Shown here one piece after another: positions 1 to 5,788 of a stretch of DNA of 5,788 nt (position 1 is the first letter of the stretch; every line of letters starts with the position of its first letter). The stretch comes from CAIOSQ01 sp044359885. GTDB lineage: Bacteria; Pseudomonadota; Alphaproteobacteria; CACIAM-22H2. Below the pieces are notes generated by a model, which made no database searches, had not been told where the DNA came from, and saw only the letters and a list, made by a program, of their open reading frames with translations. Location: contig JBIKLI010000286.1 in assembly GCA_044359885.1 (NCBI GenBank), positions 1 to 5,788 of the forward strand, read 5' to 3'. A program made the position numbers and the translations under genes.

Positions 1-11
1 CCCCCGGCCCA

Positions 12-39
12 TTGCCACGGGGCGGGTTTCGGATAAGGT
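12..39 (+). promoter_or_regulatory. Weak sigma70-type promoter candidate upstream of purM
   Basis: TTGCCA at 12-17 matches the -35 consensus TTGACA at five of six positions. A poor -10-like hexamer, TAAGGT, lies at 34-39 after a 16-base spacer and shares only the first two and the last base with TATAAT. The position, 55 to 85 bases before the purM start, suits a promoter for the purMN operon. The -10 match is weak and GC-rich genomes give chance matches, so this is a suggestion only. The true promoter could also lie to the left of the window. Confidence 0.25.
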
Positions 40-53
40 TGCGCGCCGCGATC

Positions 54-67
54 CGACGAATTCTTCG
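54..67. repeat. Imperfect inverted repeat in the purM leader
   Basis: The 14 bases CGACGAATTCTTCG form an inverted repeat centred on GAATTC, with one mismatched pair (C57 against T64). It is an AT-richer island in a very GC-rich leader. It lies between the candidate promoter and the purM start, where an operator or a small transcript hairpin could sit. With six pairs and no spacer it cannot form a stable RNA hairpin, so a DNA-binding site would be the only sensible reading. It may well be chance, and I do not recognise it as the site of a known regulator. Confidence 0.2.
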
Positions 68-85
68 ACGGTGCGAGTTTCGCAT

Positions 86-90
86 GGGGA
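86..90 (+). promoter_or_regulatory. Possible ribosome binding site of purM
   Basis: GGGGA at 86-90 is purine-rich and ends four bases before the ATG at 95. It is a modest and rather close Shine-Dalgarno match. It supports the ATG at 95 over the in-frame GTG at 71, which has no comparable purine run in front of it. Confidence 0.35.
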
Positions 91-94
91 CGCC

Positions 95-1198
95 ATGACC
101 AGCAACGCCTCCGGGGCCGGCGCGCCGTCGGTCCCGGCCGAGACGCGCTATCGCGACGCCGGCGTGGACATCGACGCCGGCGAGTCGCTGGTCGAGGCGA
201 TCAAGCCGCTGACGCGCGCCACCCGCCGGCGCGGCGCCGATGCCGAGCTGGGCGGCTTCGGCGCGCTCTTCGACCTCAAGGCGGCCGGCTTCGTCGATCC
301 GCTGCTGGTCGCGACCACCGACGGCGTCGGCACCAAGCTGAAGATCGCGATCGAGAGCGGCCGCCACGACGACGTCGGGGTCGATCTGGTCGCGATGTGC
401 GTCAACGATCTGGTCGTGCAGGGCGCCGAGCCGCTGTTCTTCCTCGACTACTACGCCACCGGACGCCTGTCGGTCGAAGCCGGGCGCGCGGTGATCGCCG
501 GCATCGCGCGCGGCTGCCGCGAGGCCGGCTGCGCGCTGATCGGCGGCGAGACCGCCGAGATGCCCGGGATGTACGCCGAGGGCGACTACGACCTTGCCGG
601 CTTCGCGGTCGGCGCGGTCGAGCGCGACAGCGTGGTGACGGGCCGCGACGTGGCGCCGGGCGATGCGGTGCTCGGCATCGCCGCCTCGGGGGTGCATTCG
701 AACGGCTTCTCGCTGGTACGCCGGATCGTCGCCCGGACCGGGCTGGGATGGGACGCGCCGGCCCCCTTCGCGCCGGACCAGTCGCTCGCGGCGGCGCTGC
801 TGACGCCCACGCGCATCTATGTGCGCGGCGCACTCGCGCTCTGCCGGGCCCGCCTCGCGAAGTCGATGGCCCATATCACCGGCGGCGGGCTGGTCGAGAA
901 CGTGCCGCGGGTGGTGCCCGATGCGGTGACGGTCGAGATCGACGCGCGCGGCTGGACACTGCCGCCGGTCTTCGACTGGCTGCGCCGGACCGGCAATGTC
1001 CCGCGCGACGAGATGACCCGGGTCTTCAACTGCGGCATCGGCATGGTCGTCGTCGTCGCCGCGGCCGATCGCGACGCGGCGGTCGCGACGCTGGCCGCGG
1101 CGGGCGAGCGCGCGGTCGAGATCGGCCAGGTGCGCGCGCGCCGCGACGGCGAGCCCGGCTGCGTCGTCGCCGGGACGCAAACCTGGGCCGATCCGTGA
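95..1198 (+). CDS. purM: Phosphoribosylformylglycinamidine cyclo-ligase (AIR synthetase)
   Basis: This cytoplasmic enzyme of de novo purine synthesis uses ATP to close FGAM into aminoimidazole ribonucleotide (AIR). The product is 367 residues; E. coli PurM has 345, and about 10 of the extra residues are at the N-terminus. Family signatures run in order: RYRDAGVDIDAG (18-29), LGGFGALFDL (52-61), TTDGVGTKLK (74-83), AMCVNDLVVQGAEPLFFLDY (100-119), GGETAEMPGMY (150-160), ASGVHSNGFSL (197-207), AHITGGGLVENVP (259-271) and a late FNCGIGM. These cover both halves of the AIRS fold, including the glycine-rich nucleotide-binding parts, and no conserved block is missing. The ATG at 95 is chosen because the conserved region begins near residue 18. 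An in-frame GTG at 71 would add only eight residues and has a poorer ribosome binding site. The TGA stop overlaps the purN start, so the two are probably co-translated. Confidence 0.97.
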   Translation: MTSNASGAGAPSVPAETRYRDAGVDIDAGESLVEAIKPLTRATRRRGADAELGGFGALFDLKAAGFVDPLLVATTDGVGTKLKIAIESGRHDDVGVDLVAMCVNDLVVQGAEPLFFLDYYATGRLSVEAGRAVIAGIARGCREAGCALIGGETAEMPGMYAEGDYDLAGFAVGAVERDSVVTGRDVAPGDAVLGIAASGVHSNGFSLVRRIVARTGLGWDAPAPFAPDQSLAAALLTPTRIYVRGALALCRARLAKSMAHITGGGLVENVPRVVPDAVTVEIDARGWTLPPVFDWLRRTGNVPRDEMTRVFNCGIGMVVVVAAADRDAAVATLAAAGERAVEIGQVRARRDGEPGCVVAGTQTWADP

Positions 1199-1851
1199 CG
1201 CGGCGACGCACCGCGATCCTGATTTCCGGCCGCGGCTCGAACATGACCGCGCTGCTGGCGGCCGCGGCCAAGGACGACTTCCCGGCCGAGATCGTCGCCG
1301 TCCTGTCGAACCGGCCCGATGCCGCCGGCCTTGCCCGCGCCGCCGCCGCCGGGATCCCTGCCGAGGCGGTCGACCACAAGCTCTTCGCCGACCGCGCCGG
1401 CTTCGAGGCGGCCCTCGACGCGAGGCTGCTCGCGCACGGGGCCGACCTTGTCTGCCTCGCGGGCTTCATGCGGCTGCTGACCGCCCGCTTCGTCGAGGCC
1501 TGGCGCGACCGTCTCCTCAATATCCACCCGTCGCTGCTGCCGGCCTTTCCCGGCCTCGACACGCATGCTCGCGCCCTGGCCGCGGGGGTACGCTTCGCCG
1601 GTTGCACCGTGCATGTCGTACGACCGGAGATGGACAGCGGCCCGATCCTGGCGCAGGCCTGCGTGCCGGTCCTGCCCGGCGACGACGAAGCCGCACTGGC
1701 GGCCCGCGTGCTGGCGGCGGAACATGCTCTCTATCCCGCGGCCCTCGCGCTCTACGCCGCCGGCGCCGCGCGCGTCGCGGGCGAGCGGATCGTCTATCGC
1801 GACGGCACCGGCTTCCCCCAGACCACCCTGCTCGCCCCGGCGGCGGTCTGA
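1195..1851 (+). CDS. purN: Phosphoribosylglycinamide formyltransferase (GAR transformylase)
   Basis: This cytoplasmic enzyme transfers the formyl group of 10-formyltetrahydrofolate to GAR, giving FGAR, the third step of purine synthesis. The product is 218 residues, typical of PurN (E. coli 212). The phosphate-binding loop SGRGSNM lies at 11-17. The catalytic triad known from E. coli (Asn106, His108, Asp144) is present as N109 and H111 in the NIHPSLLP motif and D147 in the PEMDSGPIL motif. The GTG at 1195 is the only start that keeps the first beta-strand (TAILISG), since the next in-frame Met is residue 17, after the loop. This GTG overlaps the purM TGA as GTGA, and no strong ribosome binding site is visible, so translation probably depends on ribosomes finishing purM. 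The formate-dependent isozyme PurT is unrelated (ATP-grasp fold) and is excluded. Confidence 0.97.
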   Translation: MTRRRTAILISGRGSNMTALLAAAAKDDFPAEIVAVLSNRPDAAGLARAAAAGIPAEAVDHKLFADRAGFEAALDARLLAHGADLVCLAGFMRLLTARFVEAWRDRLLNIHPSLLPAFPGLDTHARALAAGVRFAGCTVHVVRPEMDSGPILAQACVPVLPGDDEAALAARVLAAEHALYPAALALYAAGAARVAGERIVYRDGTGFPQTTLLAPAAV

Positions 1852-1865
1852 CCCCCGACGGCCCC

Positions 1866-3644
1866 TCACCCCGCAGGTGTCTGGGACAGGGTCTCGAAGA
1901 CGTCGCCGGCGGGCGGCAGACCCTGCACATGCCGGCGATGCCAGAGCGCGTAGAACAGCAGCGACCAGGCGGCGAAGCCCGCGCGGCGGCCGCTGCCGCG
2001 CGCGAAGAGGGCCGCCACCGCCTCGGGATGCGCCAGCGCCGCCACGCCGGGTTGCCGGGCGACAAGCGGCCCCAGCCGTCCACCGGCCGCGGCGATCCAT
2101 TCGCCGACCGGGACGGTGAACCCGCTCTTGGGGGCGAAGGGGGCGGCGGCCGGCAGGGCCTTCGCCAGCCAGCGGCGCAGGATCCATTTGCCGAGCCCGT
2201 CGCGGATCTTGAGCCGGTCCGGCAGGCGGAACGCGGCATCGGCGACGACCGGGTCGAGGAACGGCGTGCGGCCCTCGACGCCATGGGCCATCAGGCAGCG
2301 ATCGAGCTTCGCCAGCAGATCGTTGGGCAGCCAGTCGGCGCAGTCCAAGGCCTGCGCGGCCTGCAGCCTCGAGCGGCCGCCGGCGGCCGCGTCGGACGCC
2401 GCCGCGGCGAAACCGTCGCGCCAGGCGCGGCCTCCCGCCGCGCGCAGCAGCCCGAGCCCGTCCAGGCTGCCGCGGCGGCGCGGCGCCCGGCCGCCCAGCC
2501 ACCAGGGCCGCATCGCCGAACGATAGCGGCCATAGCCGCCGAAGATCTCGTCGCCGCCCTCGCCGGACAGCACGACCTTGATCCCGGCGCGACGCGCGGC
2601 GCGGGCCAGGATCCAGGTCGGCACGGTCGCATAGTCGGCGGCCGGATCGTCCATCGCCGCGGCCACGGCGGGCAGTTCGGCGAAGAAATCCGCCTGGGTG
2701 ACCGGAACCTCCTGCAGAAGGGCACCGCAGGACGCGGCGACCGCCGCCGCCGCCGACCGCTCGTCGCGCGCCGCGGCCTCGGGGAAGAAGGCGGTGAAGG
2801 CCAGCACCGGCTGCTCGGACTCGCGCGCCATCAGCGCCAGGACGGCGGCGGAATCGATCCCGCCCGACAGGAACAGCCCGTAGGGCACGTCGGCGCGCCG
2901 GTGGACGCGCACCGAATCCGCCAGTGCCGCGTCGATCGCGGCCAGTGCGGCGGCCTCGTCGATCGCCTGCGGTCCGCCCGCGGGCAGGGCGGCGCGGCGC
3001 TGGCGCGCGACGATCCGTCCGCCGGCGACGACGAGGGTCTCGCCGGGCAGGACCCGCGACACGCCCGGAAAGATCGTCGCGCGCCCGGTCGTGAACTGCA
3101 ACTGCAGCAGTTCCGTCGCCACCGCCGGATCCGTGGCGCGGCCGGCCAGACCGGCGGCGAGCAGCGCCTGCGGCTCGGAGGCGAAGGCAAGACCGTCGGC
3201 GCGCTCGGCGAAATAGAGCGGCTTGATCCCGAACGGGTCGCGCGACAGGACCAGCCGGCCCACGCCGGGATCGTGCAGGGCGATCGCCCACATCCCGCGC
3301 AGGCGGTCGGCGAAGCCCGGTCCTTCGCGGCCATAGAGGAACAGCGGCGGCTCGCAGTCGGACCGGGTCGCGAAGGGCGCGCCGGCCAGCGCGGCGCGCA
3401 GGTCGGGATCGTTGTAGATCTCGCCATTGGCCACCAGCGCGACGCCGTCCGGCGCGCGCAGCGGCTGGTCGCCCGTGGCCAGATCGACGATCGCCAGACG
3501 GTTATGGGTCATCGCGACGTCGCCGGCGCGATAGGCGCGCGACCCGTCGGGGCCGCGATGGGCGAGCGCCTCTCCCATCGCCGCGATCGCGTCGCCGGGC
3601 GGTCCGGCACCGGGGGCCGCCATGAATCCGGAAATCCCGCACAT
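1866..3644 (-). CDS. asnB: Glutamine-hydrolysing asparagine-synthase-type amidotransferase
   Basis: This is a complete 592-residue class II glutamine amidotransferase fused to an asparagine synthetase domain. The start is fixed by MCGISGF: Cys2 becomes the N-terminal nucleophile once Met is removed. Glutamine-site residues match E. coli AsnB: R49, NGE at 73-75 and D96 in SDCE. The synthetase half carries the pyrophosphate-binding loop SGGIDS (260-265), GEGGDEIFGGY (361-371), DRCLMAHGVEGRTPFLD (448-464) and K506 in APKSGF, apparently equivalent to the catalytic Lys449 of E. coli. All active-site elements are present, so it should hydrolyse glutamine and form an acyl-adenylate. The family makes asparagine, but homologues in polysaccharide clusters may amidate other carboxylates. 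Here it is last in a glycosyltransferase operon; its ATG shares one base with the stop of the gene before it (TGATG). There is no signal peptide, so it is cytoplasmic. The enzyme class is secure, the substrate is not. Confidence 0.93.
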   Translation of the reverse strand: MCGISGFMAAPGAGPPGDAIAAMGEALAHRGPDGSRAYRAGDVAMTHNRLAIVDLATGDQPLRAPDGVALVANGEIYNDPDLRAALAGAPFATRSDCEPPLFLYGREGPGFADRLRGMWAIALHDPGVGRLVLSRDPFGIKPLYFAERADGLAFASEPQALLAAGLAGRATDPAVATELLQLQFTTGRATIFPGVSRVLPGETLVVAGGRIVARQRRAALPAGGPQAIDEAAALAAIDAALADSVRVHRRADVPYGLFLSGGIDSAAVLALMARESEQPVLAFTAFFPEAAARDERSAAAAVAASCGALLQEVPVTQADFFAELPAVAAAMDDPAADYATVPTWILARAARRAGIKVVLSGEGGDEIFGGYGRYRSAMRPWWLGGRAPRRRGSLDGLGLLRAAGGRAWRDGFAAAASDAAAGGRSRLQAAQALDCADWLPNDLLAKLDRCLMAHGVEGRTPFLDPVVADAAFRLPDRLKIRDGLGKWILRRWLAKALPAAAPFAPKSGFTVPVGEWIAAAGGRLGPLVARQPGVAALAHPEAVAALFARGSGRRAGFAAWSLLFYALWHRRHVQGLPPAGDVFETLSQTPAG

Positions 3645-4702
3645 CAGGACCGCCCCGCGAGCCCGGCGAGGAAATCGACATAGGCGCCGGCCACGGCCGC
3701 CTCGGTGTAGTCCGCCTCGTAGGCGCGCCGGCCGGCCTCGGCCAGCGCCGCCGCGCGCGCCGGATCGGCCGCCAGCGCCGCCATGGCATCGGCCAGCGCC
3801 ACTGCGTCGTCGACCGGCACCAGAATTCCGCTCTGCCCGTCCGCCAGCAACTGGCGCGGTCCCTGGCTGGCGGCGGCGATCACCGGCCGGCGATGCGCCC
3901 AGGCCTCGATCACGACGTTGCCCAGCGGCTCGTGCCGCGACGGACAGACCAGCATGTCCGCGGCCGCGAGCAGCGCCGCGACGTCGCGCCGCCAGCCGAG
4001 GAACCGGACGCGCGCGTCCAGCCCCAGCGCCGTCGCCCGGGCGCGCAAAGCGTTTTCCTCGGGTCCCTCGCCGGCCAGCCAGAGATGCACGGCCGGCAGC
4101 CGCGCCAGCGCCGCAAGCAGCACGTCGAAGCCCTTGTTGGGATGCAGCCGGCCCAGCGCCAGCGCCAGCACCGCCCCGTCGGGTGTGCCGAATTCCGCAC
4201 GGGCGATCGCCGGTGCCGGGGTCGCATCCACGAAATTCGGCAGGTAGCGCACGCGGCCGGCGGGCCACCCCTGCTGCACCAGCCAGTCGCGCAGATCGGG
4301 CGTGTTCGCGATCAGCCAGTCGCAGCGCCGGTAGTATTTCAGCGCGTAGTAGCCGCCCAGCCGGCCGACCGTGACCGGCGCGCCGCGCCGGGGCAGCGCC
4401 GCGCAGGCGCGGTTCATCCAGCCGAGCAGGACGTCGGGCGCGAAGCGGCGGATCTCGCCCGCCAGCGCCCAGCGCGTCGCGACGTCGAGGGGACCGCCGA
4501 AGCGCAGCTCGCTGGTCGCGATCCCCGCCGCGCGCAGCGACGCGGCGCGCCGGGCGTCGCGACGTATCGCCAGATGCTGCAGAACGCCACGGCGCGCGAG
4601 CGCGATCGCCAGCCGTTCGAAGAAGCCTTCCGCGCCGCCGGCGGGCGCGCCGGCCATCGCCTGGAACAGCCGCAGCGGCGCGGATGCCGCGGGGGACGTC
4701 AT
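3644..4702 (-). CDS. Glycosyltransferase family 4 (GT-B fold)
   Basis: The 352-residue product is a retaining GT4-type transferase that moves a sugar from a nucleotide-sugar donor to an envelope glycan acceptor at the inner face of the cytoplasmic membrane. The N-terminal acceptor domain opens with a short strand and a glycine-rich turn, AGAPAGGAEGFFERL (17-31), and ends near YLPNFVD (153-159). The C-terminal donor domain contains GRLHPNKG (184-191), whose R185 and K190 fit the usual donor-phosphate contacts. It also has LAGEGPEE (209-216), FLGWRRDV (234-241) and the EX7E motif with E258 and E266 in HEPLGNVVIEAW (257-268). No transmembrane segment or signal peptide is visible. The ATG at 4702 overlaps the previous gene's stop as ATGA, and the first conserved strand starts at residue 10. 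A longer open frame upstream runs antisense to nothing real; it is shadow over the GT9 gene. The sugar and acceptor cannot be told from sequence. Confidence 0.9.
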   Translation of the reverse strand: MTSPAASAPLRLFQAMAGAPAGGAEGFFERLAIALARRGVLQHLAIRRDARRAASLRAAGIATSELRFGGPLDVATRWALAGEIRRFAPDVLLGWMNRACAALPRRGAPVTVGRLGGYYALKYYRRCDWLIANTPDLRDWLVQQGWPAGRVRYLPNFVDATPAPAIARAEFGTPDGAVLALALGRLHPNKGFDVLLAALARLPAVHLWLAGEGPEENALRARATALGLDARVRFLGWRRDVAALLAAADMLVCPSRHEPLGNVVIEAWAHRRPVIAAASQGPRQLLADGQSGILVPVDDAVALADAMAALAADPARAAALAEAGRRAYEADYTEAAVAGAYVDFLAGLAGRS

Positions 4703-5649
4703 CGTCGGTCCGCGAGCAGCGCCCGCGCCGCTTCCGCAACCTCGCCGACCGCCAGCGTCTCCATCAGCGCCCCCGGTCCCCGTGCGCCGCGGCGCGCGCG
4801 ATCCAGCAGCTCTTCCAGGCTCGCCGTGGTCCGCAGAACGCGGCCCCGCGGCCCCCAGGGGCCGTAGCGGCGCGGATCGGTCGGCCCGAACAGCCCCAGC
4901 GTCGGCGCGCCGGCGGCGGCGGCCAGATGCATCAGCCCCGAATCGTTGCCCACGAAGAGCCGCGCGCGGGCGAAGCAGGCGGCGATGTCGAGCAGGTCGT
5001 GTCCGCGGGTCATGTCGACCAGCCGCGCCGGATCGATGGCGGCGAGCAACTCGGCCACCTGGGGGCGTTCGGCGGGCGCGGCGGCGACGATCACCCTTGC
5101 CCCGGCGAGCGGACCGCCGGCCGCGGTCAGGAGGCCCGCCAGCTCGGCGAAGCGCCGCCAGGGCCAGGATTTCGGCGGCCAGTTCGAGGCCGGTGCCAGG
5201 GCAAGGACCGGCGCGTCGCCGGGCAGCATGGCCGCGGCGCGCGCGTGGCGCGCGGGCGACAGCCATAGCCGCGGGGCCGGGGGCGGGTCGATCCCGGCCA
5301 GACGGCCGAGTTCCTCGACACGGTGCAGCTGCGCGAAACGACGACGGTCCACCAGCGCCGCGCCGCGCCGGATCAGCGAGGTCGTCAGCGAGCCGCGCAG
5401 ATCGACCGCGACGTCCCAGCGCGCGGTGACCGCCATGCGCCACAGCGCCAGCCAGTGGCCCAGGAATCGTCGCTTGCGCATCGTCCAGACCCGCTCCAGC
5501 CCCGGCAGATCGGCGAAGAGCGAGGCGGCGGGCTCGCCACAGACGACGGTCACGCGCGCGCCGGGATGGCGGTCGAGAAGGGCGGCGAGCAGGCCGGTGG
5601 AGAGGATGCAGTCGCCGATGCGCGTCGCGGTGATGAACAGGATCCTCAC
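4699..5649 (-). CDS. Glycosyltransferase family 9, heptosyltransferase-like
   Basis: The 316-residue product belongs to GT9, whose known members add L-glycero-D-manno-heptose from ADP-heptose to the inner core of lipopolysaccharide on the cytoplasmic side of the inner membrane (WaaC, WaaF, WaaQ). The N-terminal strand MRILFITATRIGD carries Asp13, which corresponds to the catalytic-base aspartate of WaaC. A DLRGSLTTSL segment lies at 83-92. The donor-binding half has PASNWPPKSWP (153-163) with K160, and the signature GNDSGLMHLAAA (234-245) followed by GLFGPTDP (252-259). The start is a GTG; it is needed for the first strand, since the next internal Met is residue 57. No clear Shine-Dalgarno sequence precedes it. 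The gene starts 25 bases after the stop of the preceding gene, and its own TGA overlaps the next ATG. The exact heptosyltransferase type, or another GT9 specificity, cannot be assigned. Confidence 0.92.
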   Translation of the reverse strand: MRILFITATRIGDCILSTGLLAALLDRHPGARVTVVCGEPAASLFADLPGLERVWTMRKRRFLGHWLALWRMAVTARWDVAVDLRGSLTTSLIRRGAALVDRRRFAQLHRVEELGRLAGIDPPPAPRLWLSPARHARAAAMLPGDAPVLALAPASNWPPKSWPWRRFAELAGLLTAAGGPLAGARVIVAAAPAERPQVAELLAAIDPARLVDMTRGHDLLDIAACFARARLFVGNDSGLMHLAAAAGAPTLGLFGPTDPRRYGPWGPRGRVLRTTASLEELLDRARRGARGPGALMETLAVGEVAEAARALLADRR

Positions 5650-5674
5650 GGACCGGCGCGCCCGGCGCTGCGCC

Positions 5675-5788
5675 TCAAGGCGCCAGTTCCTCGAACTCGG
5701 CGGCGGCGATCTGCCAGCTGCGGCCGCTGCGCGCGGCCCGGCATGCGGCGCTCATGCGGTCGAAGGCCTCGCGGTCGGACAGCAACTG
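5675..5788 (-). CDS. 3' end of an unidentified gene, possibly a glycosyltransferase (cut by the window edge)
   Basis: An open frame enters from the right edge and codes for 37 residues before TGA. It begins QLLSDREAFDRMSAACRA and ends AAAEFEELAP. A helix with LLSD, then a regularly spaced basic and alanine-rich stretch, then SW and another helix resembles the C-terminal tail of GT4 glycosyltransferases, where similar helices pack back on the N-terminal domain. That is a resemblance of a short tail, not a domain match. Strand, frame and the 25-base gap to the GT9 start fit membership of the same operon. The start and all catalytic parts lie outside the window, so the function is uncertain. Confidence 0.65.
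   Translation of the reverse strand, partial: QLLSDREAFDRMSAACRAARSGRSWQIAAAEFEELAP

Noticed and set aside
1..18. Start of a divergent - strand gene (CAT at 10-12, or CAC at 16-18, read as ATG or GTG)
   Set aside because: Only a few codons would lie in the window and no ribosome binding site is visible. A divergent permease-type neighbour of purM is known in some alphaproteobacteria, but nothing here can support it.
71..1198. GTG at 71 as the purM start
   Set aside because: It adds only eight residues to an already long N-terminus and has no better ribosome binding site than the ATG at 95. It cannot be fully excluded.
1340..1351. GCC/GCG triplet runs in purN and similar runs elsewhere, considered as a repeat array
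   Set aside because: They code for short alanine runs in frame and reflect GC-rich codon use, not a tandem repeat or CRISPR array.
817..3291. An 824-codon open frame on the - strand running across purM, purN and part of the amidotransferase gene
   Set aside because: It crosses the stop of the real - strand gene in another frame and lies antisense to purMN. Its composition is low-complexity Arg/Gly/Ala, typical of a GC-rich shadow frame.
1602..3683. A 693-codon open frame on the + strand lying opposite the asparagine-synthase-type gene
   Set aside because: It is antisense to a gene with clear catalytic motifs, its translation is Arg/Gly/Ala-rich without recognisable motifs, and long antisense frames are expected in very GC-rich DNA because stop codons are rare.
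1866..4739. A 957-codon version of the amidotransferase with a long N-terminal extension
   Set aside because: Class II amidotransferases need Cys immediately after the initiator Met, and MCGISGF begins at 3644. The upstream part is a shadow of the GT4 gene.
3644..5443. A 599-codon version of the GT4 gene, or a fusion with the region coding for GT9
   Set aside because: The first 247 residues read the GT9 gene in the wrong frame and are arginine-rich with no motifs. The family match begins only after the ATG at 4702, which overlaps the GT9 stop.

Overview
This window is a very GC-rich stretch (well above 65% by eye, not counted) of bacterial chromosome. The organism is most likely a Gram-negative alphaproteobacterium, possibly of the Rhodospirillales or Acetobacterales type. 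That placement is inferred from the high GC, the purM-purN pairing, the look of the PurM and AsnB-like proteins, and a GT9 (heptosyltransferase-type) enzyme that implies lipopolysaccharide. No rRNA or other taxonomic marker is present, so it remains an inference.

Layout. Positions 1-94 are a short leader with a weak promoter candidate and an imperfect inverted repeat. On the + strand, 95-1851 holds purM and purN, two enzymes of de novo purine synthesis that overlap by 4 bases (GTGA). On the - strand, 1866-5788 holds a run of envelope-glycan genes, read from right to left. It comprises the 3' end of an unidentified protein that may be a glycosyltransferase (5675-5788), a GT9 glycosyltransferase (4699-5649), a GT4 glycosyltransferase (3644-4702) and a glutamine-dependent asparagine-synthase-type amidotransferase (1866-3644). 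The two operons converge and their stop codons are only 14 bp apart.

How the genes work together. PurN (GAR to FGAR) and PurM (FGAM to AIR) act two steps apart in purine synthesis, separated by PurL, and are probably co-translated. On the other strand the GT9, GT4 and amidotransferase genes are linked by stop/start overlaps (ATGA and TGATG), so they are almost certainly one transcript. They probably build or modify a lipopolysaccharide core or a related surface glycan. The amidotransferase may transfer glutamine-derived nitrogen to a glycan-linked carboxylate, or may simply make asparagine; the sequence cannot decide which.

The window is almost completely coding. I saw no RNA gene, mobile element, CRISPR array, long repeat or convincing terminator. 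I found no previously undescribed system here; the points worth a second look are modest and concern context and regulation.
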